The notes beneath the pieces were generated by a model. The model searched no databases. It was given only the letters and a program-made list of their open reading frames with translations, and was not told the DNA's origin. A stretch of DNA of 64,000 nt from assembly GCA_024691765.1 (NCBI GenBank), contig JAILNI010000030.1, forward strand, positions 1 to 64,000, written 5' to 3'. This DNA is from Bacteroidales bacterium. GTDB taxonomy: Bacteria > Bacteroidota > Bacteroidia > Bacteroidales > UBA932. Shown here in pieces: positions 28,181 through 37,058 of the stretch. Each line of letters begins with the position of its first letter. Position 1 is the first letter of the stretch. A program made the translations under genes and the position numbers.

Positions 28181-29092
28181 ATGATAGCAACTTTCAACGA
28201 CCTCTTCGCAGAGCTCAGGGCAAAGAACATCTGCAAAAGACTCGTAGTCGCATGGGGCGTCGACGAGCACTCGATCGAAGCGGCATACAAGGCCGCGGAA
28301 ATGGGCTTCGTAAAGGCAACGCTCGTGGGTGACTCCAAACTCATAGAGGAAGTGTGCAAGGCCCAGGGCTTCGACATGTCGAAATTCGAAATCGTGGACA
28401 ATCCCGTAGAGCTCAAGGCGGTCGCCGAGGCTGTCCGCATGGTCCACGACGGCGAGGGAGACGTGCTCATGAAGGGTCTCTGCAGCACCGACAAGTTCCT
28501 CCGCGCCATACTCAACAAGGATTGCGGCCTGCTGCCCCCGAAGGGCCTGCTCAGCCATGTCGGCGTGATGGAAAACCCGAACTATCCCAAGCTGATGTTC
28601 CTCAGCGACATGGCCGTGATCCCGGCTCCGGATTTCCGCCAGAAGGTGAAGGAGACTGGCTTCATGCTCAACGTGGCACACAGCTTCGGCATCGCCAAGC
28701 CCAAGGTTGCGTTCATATCCGCCACCGAGCAGATGCTCGACAGCATTCCTTCCGCAATCGAGGCCGCAATGCTCGCAAAGATGTGCGACCGCGGACAGAT
28801 AAAGGGATGTGTCGGAGACGGCCCGCTGGCGCTTGACGTCGCCATCGATCCGGAAAGCGTGGCTATCAAGAAGCTTGTCAGCCCCGTGGCAGGCGACGCC
28901 GACTGCATGCTCTTCCCCAACATCGAGAGCGCGAACGTCTTCTGGAAGACCAACTCGAAACTCTGCGGAGGCTCCGTCCGTCAGGCTGGAATACTCGTGG
29001 GCGTTACGGCTCCCTGCGTACTCGCGAGCCGTGCAGATACCGCCGACACCAAGCTTTGCAGCATAGCGACGGCGGTAATGAGTATAGCTTAG
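28181..29092 (+). CDS. Phosphate acetyl/butyryltransferase
   Basis: A 303-residue enzyme transferring an acyl group from acyl-CoA to phosphate, paired with ackA to make ATP from acyl-CoA. The length and pattern (VLMKGLCSTDKFLRA, then DGPLALDVAIDPESV) match the short Pta/Ptb family rather than the long Pta with an N-terminal regulatory domain. Whether acetyl-CoA or butyryl-CoA is the substrate cannot be read from sequence; the adjoining kinase is acetate-type, which favours acetyl. It is convergent with the transporter gene, with only 7 bases between them. Confidence 0.9.
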   Translation: MIATFNDLFAELRAKNICKRLVVAWGVDEHSIEAAYKAAEMGFVKATLVGDSKLIEEVCKAQGFDMSKFEIVDNPVELKAVAEAVRMVHDGEGDVLMKGLCSTDKFLRAILNKDCGLLPPKGLLSHVGVMENPNYPKLMFLSDMAVIPAPDFRQKVKETGFMLNVAHSFGIAKPKVAFISATEQMLDSIPSAIEAAMLAKMCDRGQIKGCVGDGPLALDVAIDPESVAIKKLVSPVAGDADCMLFPNIESANVFWKTNSKLCGGSVRQAGILVGVTAPCVLASRADTADTKLCSIATAVMSIA

Positions 29093-29099
29093 GCGGGAA

Positions 29100-30560
29100 C
29101 TATCCTACCACGGGCTTGTATTTCGGAACAAGGCCTTTCATGAGGCTCCATGCCAGCAGATAGGCTATTCCGCAGAAGCAGAATACCACAAAGTAGCCGG
29201 CAGGCTTTCCGCTGAATCCAAGGAAACGGAAAGCCTCGCCTGCGTTTTCGGCATAGGTGAAGAGGTTTCCGGCAACCTTCTGGATTATCATCGAGCCGAC
29301 TCCTCCGGCCATGGCGCCTATTCCCGTTACGGTCGCTATCGCACTCTTCGGGAACATGTCGCCTACGGTGCTGAAGAGGTTGGCGCTCCAGGCCTGATGT
29401 CCTGCGGCAGCGAGGCCTATCAGTATGGCAGGCCACCATGGGGAACTGACTCCAAGGGGCTGGGCAAGCAGGGCGAAAAGCGGGAAGAAGGCGAATATGA
29501 GCATGGCCAGCATGCGCCCGGGGTAGGGGTGCATGCCCCTCTTCTCGACGAAGAGCTTGGGCAGGTAGCCTCCGAAAATGGAGACCACTGTAACTATCGC
29601 GTAGAGCGTAAAGATGAGGGCCTGACCCTTCGGTTCCGTCATCTTGATGCCGAACTGGTTCGTGAAGTAGCTGGGAGCCCAGAAAAGGAAGAACCACCAG
29701 ACTCCGTCGGTGAAGAACTTTCCGACTATGAAACTCCAGGTCTGGCGGAACTTGAAGCACTCCCACAGGCTGAACTTGGGCTCCTTTGCGGCTGCTTCCG
29801 CTGCCGCGGCCTTTTCCGCCGCCTCTGCGGCGCTGTCCTGATGGATATACTCGAGTTCGGCCTCGTTCACATGACTGCTCTTTTCCGGCTTGTCATACAT
29901 GAAAGTCCAGAAGAACATCCAGATGAAGCCTATGCCGCCGATTATGATGAAAGCCCATTCCCAGCCAAGGTTCTTGGCCAGCGGGGGTATGCACAGCGGG
30001 GCTGCAAGCGCGCCTACCGAGGCTCCGGCGTTGAAGATGGAGGTGGCGAAGGCGCGGTCTTTCTTGGGGAAGTATTCTGCGGTAACCTTGATTGCGGCGG
30101 GGAAGTTGCCGGCTTCACCCAGGGCCAGGATTCCGCGGCAGAGCAGGAACAGCCACACGCTTACTGTGGCCACCACGCTCATGGTCTCGCCGGCTACGGC
30201 ACCGGCCTTGAGTGCGGCAACGCTCTCCACTCCGGATACGAGATGCACCGTTCCCCAGCCGCATGCGGCATGCATGACGGCGCCTGCGGACCAGACTCCT
30301 ATGGCGATGAGGTAGCCCTTCTTGGTGCCCATCCAGTCGACGAACTTGCCTGCGAAGAGGCAGAATATGGCGTACAGTATCGAGAACGCGGAGGTTATGG
30401 TACCGTAATCGGCGTCGGTCCAGCCGAATTCGGGCTTGATGAAGCCTTCGTAGGTGAGCGAAAGAACCTGGCGGTCGAGATAATTTACCGTGGTGGCGAA
30501 GAAAAGCAGCGAGCAGAGCCACCAGCGCCAGTTGGTCATGAGTTTTTTCTGAGTGGACAT
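29100..30560 (-). CDS. exuT: MFS hexuronate transporter (ExuT-like)
   Basis: A 486-residue inner-membrane proton symporter with 12 predicted helices, of the anion:cation symporter family: NYLDRQVLSL in helix 1, a GKFVDWMGTKKG loop 2-3 motif and RGILALGEAGNFPAA. The central cytoplasmic loop contains an unusual Ala/Glu-rich stretch (SAAEAAEKAAAAEAAAKEP). It starts 1 base after the uxaC stop, so it probably imports glucuronate or galacturonate for UxaC. Confidence 0.88.
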   Translation of the reverse strand: MSTQKKLMTNWRWWLCSLLFFATTVNYLDRQVLSLTYEGFIKPEFGWTDADYGTITSAFSILYAIFCLFAGKFVDWMGTKKGYLIAIGVWSAGAVMHAACGWGTVHLVSGVESVAALKAGAVAGETMSVVATVSVWLFLLCRGILALGEAGNFPAAIKVTAEYFPKKDRAFATSIFNAGASVGALAAPLCIPPLAKNLGWEWAFIIIGGIGFIWMFFWTFMYDKPEKSSHVNEAELEYIHQDSAAEAAEKAAAAEAAAKEPKFSLWECFKFRQTWSFIVGKFFTDGVWWFFLFWAPSYFTNQFGIKMTEPKGQALIFTLYAIVTVVSIFGGYLPKLFVEKRGMHPYPGRMLAMLIFAFFPLFALLAQPLGVSSPWWPAILIGLAAAGHQAWSANLFSTVGDMFPKSAIATVTGIGAMAGGVGSMIIQKVAGNLFTYAENAGEAFRFLGFSGKPAGYFVVFCFCGIAYLLAWSLMKGLVPKYKPVVG

Positions 30561-30561
30561 A

Positions 30562-31977
30562 TTAGAAATTGAAATAGTTCTTTGCGTTGTCGTAACAGAT
30601 GTCGCGTACCATATTCTTTATGGTATCCATTTCGCTGACGGGCAGTTTGCCGTCCTCGATGTCGCGGCCGAGCACGTCGCAAAGTATGCGGCGGAAGTAT
30701 TCGTGGCGGGGATAGCTGATGAAGGACCGGGAGTCGGTGAGCATTCCCACGAAACGGCTCAGGAGCCCGAGGGCGCTCAGGGCGTTCAACTGCTTGCGCA
30801 TGCCGTCTTCCTGATCCAGGAACCACCAGGCGGCGCCGAACTGCATCTTTCCGGGGAAGCTGCCGTCGTTGAAGGTGTAGGCCATGGTGGCCAGCACCTC
30901 GTTGTCCTTGGGATTGAGGCAGTAGAGTATGGTCTTGGCGAGTTCTCCTTCGCGCTCCAGGCTGTCCAGGAACTTATGCCCGGCGGCTGCCATGGGAAGG
31001 TCGTGGATGGCGTCGTAACCCGTATCCGGGCCGACGCTTTCGAACATGCGGCTGTTGTTGTTGCGTATGGCGCCTACATGGAACTGCTGGGCCCAGCCCG
31101 ACTTCGCGTCCATCACGGCCACGTCGTGCATGAAGGCGCTGCGGAATTTTTCGAGTTCGGTAGCGGAAGGCTTGCGCCCGAGCAGGACCTTCTTGAATAT
31201 GAGTTCTATTTCAATCTGCTTGTAATCGGCCGCATAGAAGGTCTCCAGGCCATGGTCCGACAGCTTGCACCCCATGGATGCGAAGAAGTCGTGGCGTATC
31301 TTGAGCGCCTCGAGAAGGTCGGCGTAGGAGTCTATCTCCTTGCCTGCGGCTTCGCCAAGTTTCTGAAGGTATTCCCTGTAGGCCTTGGGATTCTCTATGG
31401 CCATGGCCTTGTCGGGCCTCCAGGCCGGAAGGACCTTCGTGCCGAAGGGTTTCCGGGCTATCTGTTTGTGCCAGCGCAGGTCGTCCGCCGGATCGTCCGT
31501 GGTGCAGACTACCTCGACCCCGAACTTGCGGATGAGTGCCTGGCCGCGGAATTCCGGGGTGGCGAGCTTGGCGTTGCACTCCTCGAAAATTTCTCGGGCC
31601 GTCTCCGGCTTGAGTATCTTGTATATCCCGAATACCCTTGCGAGTTCCAGCTGGGTCCAGTGGTAAAGGGGATTGCGCATCAGGCGCGGCATGGTTTCCG
31701 CCCACTTCTCAAAGGTTTCCCAACTGCTCTTCCTGCCTCCCGTAAGATAGTCCTCCGGGACTCCGTTGCCACGCATCTGGCGCCATTTGTAATGGTCTCC
31801 GTAATGGCCGTCCACCAGCCAGAGCTGGGTGATGTCGCGGAACTGTATGTTCTCGGCAATCTGCTGGGGAACGAGATGGCAGTGATAATCGATGATTGGC
31901 ATGCCCTCGGCGGCGTCGTGATAGAGTTCGCGTGCCGCATCCGTGGTGAGCATGAAGTCTGGATGAATGAATTCCAT
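30562..31977 (-). CDS. uxaC: Glucuronate/galacturonate isomerase
   Basis: Converts D-glucuronate to D-fructuronate and D-galacturonate to D-tagaturonate; 471 residues, amidohydrolase-like TIM barrel. The metal motif H32-C-H34 is in DYHCHL, and the C-terminal block TDSRSFISYPRHEYFRR is typical. The start at 31977 (MEFIHPDF) was chosen because longer in-frame extensions run through the promoter. It is divergent from pdxB. A second, shorter paralogue lies at 60027-61394. Confidence 0.95.
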   Translation of the reverse strand: MEFIHPDFMLTTDAARELYHDAAEGMPIIDYHCHLVPQQIAENIQFRDITQLWLVDGHYGDHYKWRQMRGNGVPEDYLTGGRKSSWETFEKWAETMPRLMRNPLYHWTQLELARVFGIYKILKPETAREIFEECNAKLATPEFRGQALIRKFGVEVVCTTDDPADDLRWHKQIARKPFGTKVLPAWRPDKAMAIENPKAYREYLQKLGEAAGKEIDSYADLLEALKIRHDFFASMGCKLSDHGLETFYAADYKQIEIELIFKKVLLGRKPSATELEKFRSAFMHDVAVMDAKSGWAQQFHVGAIRNNNSRMFESVGPDTGYDAIHDLPMAAAGHKFLDSLEREGELAKTILYCLNPKDNEVLATMAYTFNDGSFPGKMQFGAAWWFLDQEDGMRKQLNALSALGLLSRFVGMLTDSRSFISYPRHEYFRRILCDVLGRDIEDGKLPVSEMDTIKNMVRDICYDNAKNYFNF

Positions 31978-32000
31978 ATGCGGTGATTTGGCTTGTCTTA

Positions 32001-32032
32001 CAAATATAGGAATAAAAAAAGTATCTTTGCAA
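32001..32032 (-). promoter_or_regulatory. Promoter of uxaC-exuT (-33 TTG, -7 TATATTTG)
   Basis: On the minus strand TTG at 32032-32030 and TATATTTG at 32008-32001 are 21 bases apart, fitting the Bacteroidota consensus; the ATG follows 23 bases later. The -33 part overlaps the opposing pdxB promoter. Confidence 0.65.
32022..32029 (+). promoter_or_regulatory. -7 promoter element (TATCTTTG) of pdxB
   Basis: A perfect TAnnTTTG, 7 bases before the pdxB ATG at 32037. It is interleaved with the uxaC promoter on the other strand. Confidence 0.65.
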
Positions 32033-32036
32033 TGCC

Positions 32037-33164
32037 ATGAAAATAGTTTGTGACGACAAAATACCATTCCTTAAAGGCGTGTTCGAGCCGTACGCGGAAG
32101 TTCTCTACCTCCCTGGAAAAGAAACCCGCCCCGAAACGGTCAGGGACGCGGACGCGCTGATAACCAGGACCCGCACCGTCTGCGACAGGAATCTCCTGGA
32201 AGGTTCCGGCGTGAAGATAATAGCTACAGCCACCATAGGTTACGACCATATCGACACCTCATGGTGCGAATCCGCAGGGATAGAATGGGCGAACGCTCCG
32301 GGATGCAACTCGTCTTCCGTCAGGCAATATGTGACTTCTGTCCTGTGCCGTCTTGTTTCGGAATTCGGACTCCGCTTCGAGAACCTCACCCTCGGGGTGG
32401 TGGGAGTCGGGCATGTGGGCTCCAAGGTCGCGGATGCCGCTTCGGCCCTGGGAATGAAGGTGCTGCTGTGCGACCCCCCGCGGGCCAGGAAGGAAGGGCC
32501 GGAAGGATTCGTGGATTTGGAAGAAATAATAGACAAATCGGATATCATAACCCTTCACGTTCCACTCTCAAAAGAGGGTCCTGATGCCACCTGGCACCTG
32601 TTTGACTCGGAAAGGCTTTCAGAATTGAAACCTTCCCAGATATTCGTAAATTCTTCCAGGGGACCGATCGTGGACAATGCTTCGCTTAAAGAATGCCTGA
32701 AAAGGAAATCCCTGAAGGCAGCGGTTCTGGATGTCTGGGAAAACGAACCGGAAATAGACAGGGAACTGCTGGATTTACTGGCGCTTGCGACTCCCCATAT
32801 CGCAGGATACAGTGCCGACGGAAAAGCCAACGGCACCGCCGCAAGCGTCCGTACTGTGGCCCGAAAGCTGGACCTGCCTCTTGGGAACTGGAGCCCGTCA
32901 GGAATCCCGGCGCCGCGTCAGGCCCTTGATTTCCGCCTGGATGCTGCGGGGAAAACCCCGCAGGAGGTACTCTGCGAGGCGGTGCTGCATACCTACGACG
33001 TTGCGGAAGACGATACCGCGCTCCGCAAAAACCCCGGATCGTTTGAAAAGCTCCGTGGAGATTATCCCGTACGCCGGGAATTTACAGCTTTCCATGTGTC
33101 GCTGGACGGAGGTGCGGAAAAGGCGGCGTCCGCATTGAGAAGGCTTGGGTTCGAAGTGGACTGA
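32037..33164 (+). CDS. pdxB: 4-phosphoerythronate dehydrogenase
   Basis: Oxidises 4-phosphoerythronate in pyridoxal phosphate synthesis; 375 residues, D-2-hydroxyacid dehydrogenase fold. Seen: NAD-binding GVVGVGHVGSKVA (about 120-132), VNSSRGPIVDN with the catalytic Arg, and PHIAGYSADGK with the catalytic His, followed by the C-terminal PdxB dimerisation domain (DYPVRREF). The start of a different pathway (uronate) 52 bases downstream suggests only positional linkage. Confidence 0.93.
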   Translation: MKIVCDDKIPFLKGVFEPYAEVLYLPGKETRPETVRDADALITRTRTVCDRNLLEGSGVKIIATATIGYDHIDTSWCESAGIEWANAPGCNSSSVRQYVTSVLCRLVSEFGLRFENLTLGVVGVGHVGSKVADAASALGMKVLLCDPPRARKEGPEGFVDLEEIIDKSDIITLHVPLSKEGPDATWHLFDSERLSELKPSQIFVNSSRGPIVDNASLKECLKRKSLKAAVLDVWENEPEIDRELLDLLALATPHIAGYSADGKANGTAASVRTVARKLDLPLGNWSPSGIPAPRQALDFRLDAAGKTPQEVLCEAVLHTYDVAEDDTALRKNPGSFEKLRGDYPVRREFTAFHVSLDGGAEKAASALRRLGFEVD

Positions 33165-33203
33165 AAAGCCGCAAAAAAGTGAGGGATTTCCGGGAAAAAT
33201 AAC

Positions 33204-33211
33204 TATATTCG
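33204..33211 (+). promoter_or_regulatory. Possible -7 promoter element (TATATTCG) of kdgK
   Basis: A one-mismatch version of TAnnTTTG ending 5 bases before the kdgK ATG at 33217. Its position agrees with the spacing at other promoters of this window. Confidence 0.4.
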
Positions 33212-33216
33212 TAACC

Positions 33217-34296
33217 ATGGAAATTTCTCTCAGGCAGGGCTGCAGATACGCCCTTCTCGTTCCCACCAGCATGGGACTCCGCATTACCCCCGAAAACGGC
33301 CAGCCGGTACAGTCCAGCGATGTTTTCCGTCTCCAGGCAACAAGCGCCGAGACCAATGTCGCCAGTGTGCCCTCCTATCTGGGTTTGCCGGTAAAGGTGC
33401 TCACCGCTTTTGTGAAGGGCAATCCCTTCGCCGCTTTCATCAAGGCCAATCTCCGCGCCCGCGGAATGGATTTCGAAGGTCCGGAGCTGGAACAGGGCGG
33501 CCCATGGGGCTACAGGCATCAGATCAACGTCGCCGACAGCGGATACGGCTCTCGCGGGCCGCGCGTCTGGAACGACCGTGCCGGTGAAGTGGGCCGGACC
33601 CTCAGCGTGAAGGATTTTGACCTGGACCGCATCTTCGGGAGCGAGGGAGTGCAGATAGTGCACCTCAGCGGCCTTATCGCCGCCCTCAGCCCCGAAACCG
33701 GCAAATTCTGCCTGGAGATAGCAAGGGCCGCCAAAAAGTACGGCACCCGCATCAGTTTCGACCTCAACTTCAGGGCTTCCTTCTGGGCCGGCCGCGAAAA
33801 GGAACTCCGGAGCATCTTCTCGGAGATATGCTCGATCGCCGACATCCTCATAGGCAATGAGGAGGATTTCCAGCTCTGCCTTGGAATCGACGGCCCCGAG
33901 GCCGGAGGCAAGGAGATAGCCTCCAAGATAGAGGGCTTCAAGGGAATGATAGGGGAGGTACGTAAGCAGTATCCGAACGCGCAGGTGTATGCTACCACCC
34001 TTAGGGAAGTGGTGAATGCCAACGAGCACCGCTGGGGAGCCATAATGCTTGCCGGAGACGAATGGCAGGTGATTGAGCCGCGCCCGATAAGGGTGCTCGA
34101 CCGCATAGGCGGCGGCGATGGTTTCGTGGGTGGCCTTCTCTACGGAATACTCAGGGCTTGGGAGCCGGAAAAATGGGCTCAGTTCGGCTGGGCTACCGGA
34201 GCCCTCGCCACCACAATGCTCACCGATTATGCCCAGCCTGCCGACGAAGAGCAGGTGTGGAGCATATGGAGCGGCAACGCCAGGGTAAAAAGGTAG
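33217..34296 (+). CDS. kdgK: PfkB-family sugar kinase, probable 2-keto-3-deoxygluconate kinase
   Basis: Phosphorylates KDG to KDPG, the shared last kinase step for glucuronate and galacturonate. 359 residues. Ribokinase fold features: SAETNVASVPSYLGLPVKVLT near the N-terminus, DLNFRASFW, LIGNEEDF, and the catalytic anion-hole motif GGGDGF near residue 295 (family GAGD, catalytic Asp kept). The start is set at MEISLRQG after the promoter-like element; the upstream part of the open frame overlaps pdxB. It is the only full-length KDG kinase in the window. Confidence 0.85.
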   Translation: MEISLRQGCRYALLVPTSMGLRITPENGQPVQSSDVFRLQATSAETNVASVPSYLGLPVKVLTAFVKGNPFAAFIKANLRARGMDFEGPELEQGGPWGYRHQINVADSGYGSRGPRVWNDRAGEVGRTLSVKDFDLDRIFGSEGVQIVHLSGLIAALSPETGKFCLEIARAAKKYGTRISFDLNFRASFWAGREKELRSIFSEICSIADILIGNEEDFQLCLGIDGPEAGGKEIASKIEGFKGMIGEVRKQYPNAQVYATTLREVVNANEHRWGAIMLAGDEWQVIEPRPIRVLDRIGGGDGFVGGLLYGILRAWEPEKWAQFGWATGALATTMLTDYAQPADEEQVWSIWSGNARVKR

Positions 34297-34311
34297 TCAG
34301 GGCCTGACGTC

Positions 34312-35583
34312 ATGCTCTACTGCGCAATAGGTTCGAAGGATGCCGTCATCACCCCTCAGGAGGTGAAGGATGCCCTTTTCGGCGTGTTCGAAAAACTCGG
34401 CCCAAGGAAGCGCGTGATGGCGATTCCGCCGGACTATACCCGTCTCAACTCGTTTGCAGGCCCCATTACGGCCATGGTGGACGAGTACTACGACGCAAGG
34501 CTTACGGACATCCTTCCAGCCCTTGGCACCCACAGCCCCATGACTCCGGAACAGATAAGCGATATGTTTCCCGGAGTGCCGCAGGACAAGTTCCGCGTCC
34601 ACGACTGGCGGGGCGGGGTCGTTTCGATAGGGGAGGTTCCCGCTTCCTACATAGAGAAAGTTTCGGAGGGAAAACTCCACTACGGCATGCAGGTCCAGGT
34701 GAACCGCCTGCTTCTGGACCCTGGATTCGACGCCATCTTCTCCATAGGCCAGGTAGTTCCTCACGAGGTGATAGGCATGGCGAACTACACCAAGAACATT
34801 TTCGTGGGCACGGGAGGCTCCGACTTCATCAACAAGAGCCATTTCATCGGTTCCGTCTACGGCATGGAACGCATCATGGGAAGGGCCAAGAGCCCGGTCA
34901 GGGACGTCTTCGAGTACGCCCGTACGCACTTCGCCTCCGACATTCCCATCATCTACATACTTACCGTGCGTGCCAAGCAGGACGGGAAGATGGTAACCCG
35001 CGGCCTTTTCGTAGGAGACGACTTCGAATGCTTCCGGAAAGCCGCCGAGCTCTCCCTGGAGACCAACTTCATAATGGTGGAAAAGCCTATCCGCAAATGC
35101 CTTGTCTGGCTGGATCCGGCCGAATTCAAAAGCACCTGGCTGGGGAACAAAGCCGTTTACCGCACGCGCATGGCGCTTGCCGACGGGGCTCAGCTGATTA
35201 TCATGGCTCCGGCCCTCAGGGAATTCGGGGAAGACAAGACCATCGACTCCCTGATTCGCAAATACGGCTACAAGGGAACTCCGCACACGCTTGCAGCTAC
35301 CGAGGCGAACGCAGAACTCAGGGAGAATCTCGGCGCGTCGGCGCACCTTATTCACGGCTCCTCGGAGGGCAGGTTCGAAATAATCTATGCCCCCGGACCG
35401 GAGATGAGCAGGGAGGAGATAGAAAGCGTCGGCTATGGCTATGCCGACCTTGCCGCCCTGGAAGAAAAATACCGTCCTGAATCCCTTAAAGACGGATGGA
35501 ACACCGTTGACGGAGAGGAAATCTATTACATCTCCAACCCGGCGCTCGGGCTTTGGGCCCACAGGGACAGATTTAAGGATTAG
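34312..35583 (+). CDS. LarA-family nickel-pincer racemase/epimerase
   Basis: A 423-residue homologue of lactate racemase LarA (DUF2088 N-domain, Rossmann-like C-domain). Probable active-site residues: R44 (PPDYTRL), H74 (LGTHSPMT), H151 (VVPHEVIG), K161 (NYTKNIF; the lysine that carries the nickel-pincer nucleotide) and H177 (NKSHFIG). Position between KDG kinase and 6-phosphogluconate dehydrogenase points to a sugar acid such as gluconate or mannonate as substrate rather than lactate. No larB, larC or larE cofactor genes are in the window. Confidence 0.8.
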   Translation: MLYCAIGSKDAVITPQEVKDALFGVFEKLGPRKRVMAIPPDYTRLNSFAGPITAMVDEYYDARLTDILPALGTHSPMTPEQISDMFPGVPQDKFRVHDWRGGVVSIGEVPASYIEKVSEGKLHYGMQVQVNRLLLDPGFDAIFSIGQVVPHEVIGMANYTKNIFVGTGGSDFINKSHFIGSVYGMERIMGRAKSPVRDVFEYARTHFASDIPIIYILTVRAKQDGKMVTRGLFVGDDFECFRKAAELSLETNFIMVEKPIRKCLVWLDPAEFKSTWLGNKAVYRTRMALADGAQLIIMAPALREFGEDKTIDSLIRKYGYKGTPHTLAATEANAELRENLGASAHLIHGSSEGRFEIIYAPGPEMSREEIESVGYGYADLAALEEKYRPESLKDGWNTVDGEEIYYISNPALGLWAHRDRFKD

Positions 35584-35599
35584 AAAAAACTGAAGAGAT

Positions 35600-37054
35600 A
35601 TGGAAAAAAGTGACATCGGACTTATCGGCCTTGCCGTAATGGGCGAGAACCTTGTCCTTAACATGGAAAGCAAAGGCTTCCGCGTCAGCGTTTTCAACCG
35701 CACGGTGGAAAAAGTGGAGCGGTTCATGGCGGGCCGCGGTGCCGGCAGAAACATCTACGGGGCCTCTTCGCTGGAGGATTTCATAGGCAGCCTCAAGGCT
35801 CCCCGCAAGGTTTTCCTCATGGTGAAGGCCGGGCAGGCCGTCGACGACTTCATAGAGAAACTGATACCGCTTCTGGATAAGGGCGACATCATTATAGACG
35901 GCGGAAACACGCATTTCCCCGATACCGCAAGGCGCACTGCATACGTTGAGAGCAAAGGCCTCCTCTACATAGGCACAGGCGTGTCCGGCGGCGAAGAGGG
36001 TGCCCTCAAGGGTCCCAGCATGATGCCCGGAGGTTCTCCCGCCGCCTGGCCCGCAGTGAAGCCCATTTTCCAGGGTATATGCGCAAAGGTGGAAGGCGGC
36101 GCCCCCTGCTGCGACTGGGTAGGTGAAGGCGGAGCGGGCCATTTCGTGAAGATGGTCCACAACGGAATCGAATACGGCGACATTCAGCTCATATGCGAGT
36201 GTTATTCCATAATGAAGAACCTGCTCGGGATGAGCAATGAAGAAATGCACGCCACCTTCGCCGAATGGAACAGGGGCGACCTGGACAGCTATCTGGTAGA
36301 GATTACACGCGATATTCTTGCAAAGAAAGACGAAAACGGCGCCTATGTGCTGGATTACATACTCGACACCGCAGGCCAGAAGGGAACCGGAAAGTGGACC
36401 GCGATCGCGGCCCTCGACGCCGGAGTACCCCTCACGCTGATAGGGGAGAGCGTATTCGCCCGCAGCCTTTCCGCCCAGAAGGAGGAGAGGGTGGCGGCGT
36501 CGGGGATACTGCGCGGTCCTTCTCCGAAAGCCTATTCCGGCGACCGCAAAGCCTTCCTGGCCGATTTGCAGAAGGCCCTTTTCGCCGCCAAGGTGGTCTC
36601 CTACGCCCAGGGCTACAGCCTGATGAGGGCGGCGGCGAAGGAATACGGCTGGAACCTTAACTACGGCGGCATCGCCCTGATGTGGAGGGGCGGCTGCATC
36701 ATACGCAGCGTCTTCCTCGGCAAGATAAAGGAAGCTTTCGACAAGAACCCCGAAATCGCCAACATCCTGCTGGATCCCTACTTCACCGAAAAGCTTGCGT
36801 CTGCACAGGACGGCTGGCGCAACGTGCTGGCGGAGGCAATAAAGAACGGCATCGCGGTTCCCTGCATGAGCGCGGCGCTCGAATACTACGACGGCTATCG
36901 CAGCGGGAGGCTCCCCGCCAACCTGCTCCAGGCACAGAGAGACTACTTCGGTGCCCATACTTACGAGCGCACGGACCGTCCGCGCGGTGAATTCTTCCAC
37001 ACGAACTGGACAGGAGAAGGCGGCGATACCGTTGCCGGAACCTATAACGCATAA
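35600..37054 (+). CDS. gnd: 6-phosphogluconate dehydrogenase (decarboxylating)
   Basis: Converts 6-phosphogluconate to ribulose 5-phosphate + CO2 with NADP+; 484 residues, the full dimeric-type length. Seen: N-terminal nucleotide site GLIGLAVMGENLVLNM, VSGGEEGALKGPSMMPGG, and catalytic Lys in GHFVKMVHNGIEYGD; the C-terminal tail ends in the expected HTNW segment. It sits between the LarA-like gene and the rhamnose genes; rhaB follows 4 bases after its stop. Confidence 0.96.
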   Translation: MEKSDIGLIGLAVMGENLVLNMESKGFRVSVFNRTVEKVERFMAGRGAGRNIYGASSLEDFIGSLKAPRKVFLMVKAGQAVDDFIEKLIPLLDKGDIIIDGGNTHFPDTARRTAYVESKGLLYIGTGVSGGEEGALKGPSMMPGGSPAAWPAVKPIFQGICAKVEGGAPCCDWVGEGGAGHFVKMVHNGIEYGDIQLICECYSIMKNLLGMSNEEMHATFAEWNRGDLDSYLVEITRDILAKKDENGAYVLDYILDTAGQKGTGKWTAIAALDAGVPLTLIGESVFARSLSAQKEERVAASGILRGPSPKAYSGDRKAFLADLQKALFAAKVVSYAQGYSLMRAAAKEYGWNLNYGGIALMWRGGCIIRSVFLGKIKEAFDKNPEIANILLDPYFTEKLASAQDGWRNVLAEAIKNGIAVPCMSAALEYYDGYRSGRLPANLLQAQRDYFGAHTYERTDRPRGEFFHTNWTGEGGDTVAGTYNA

Positions 37055-37058
37055 TCTT

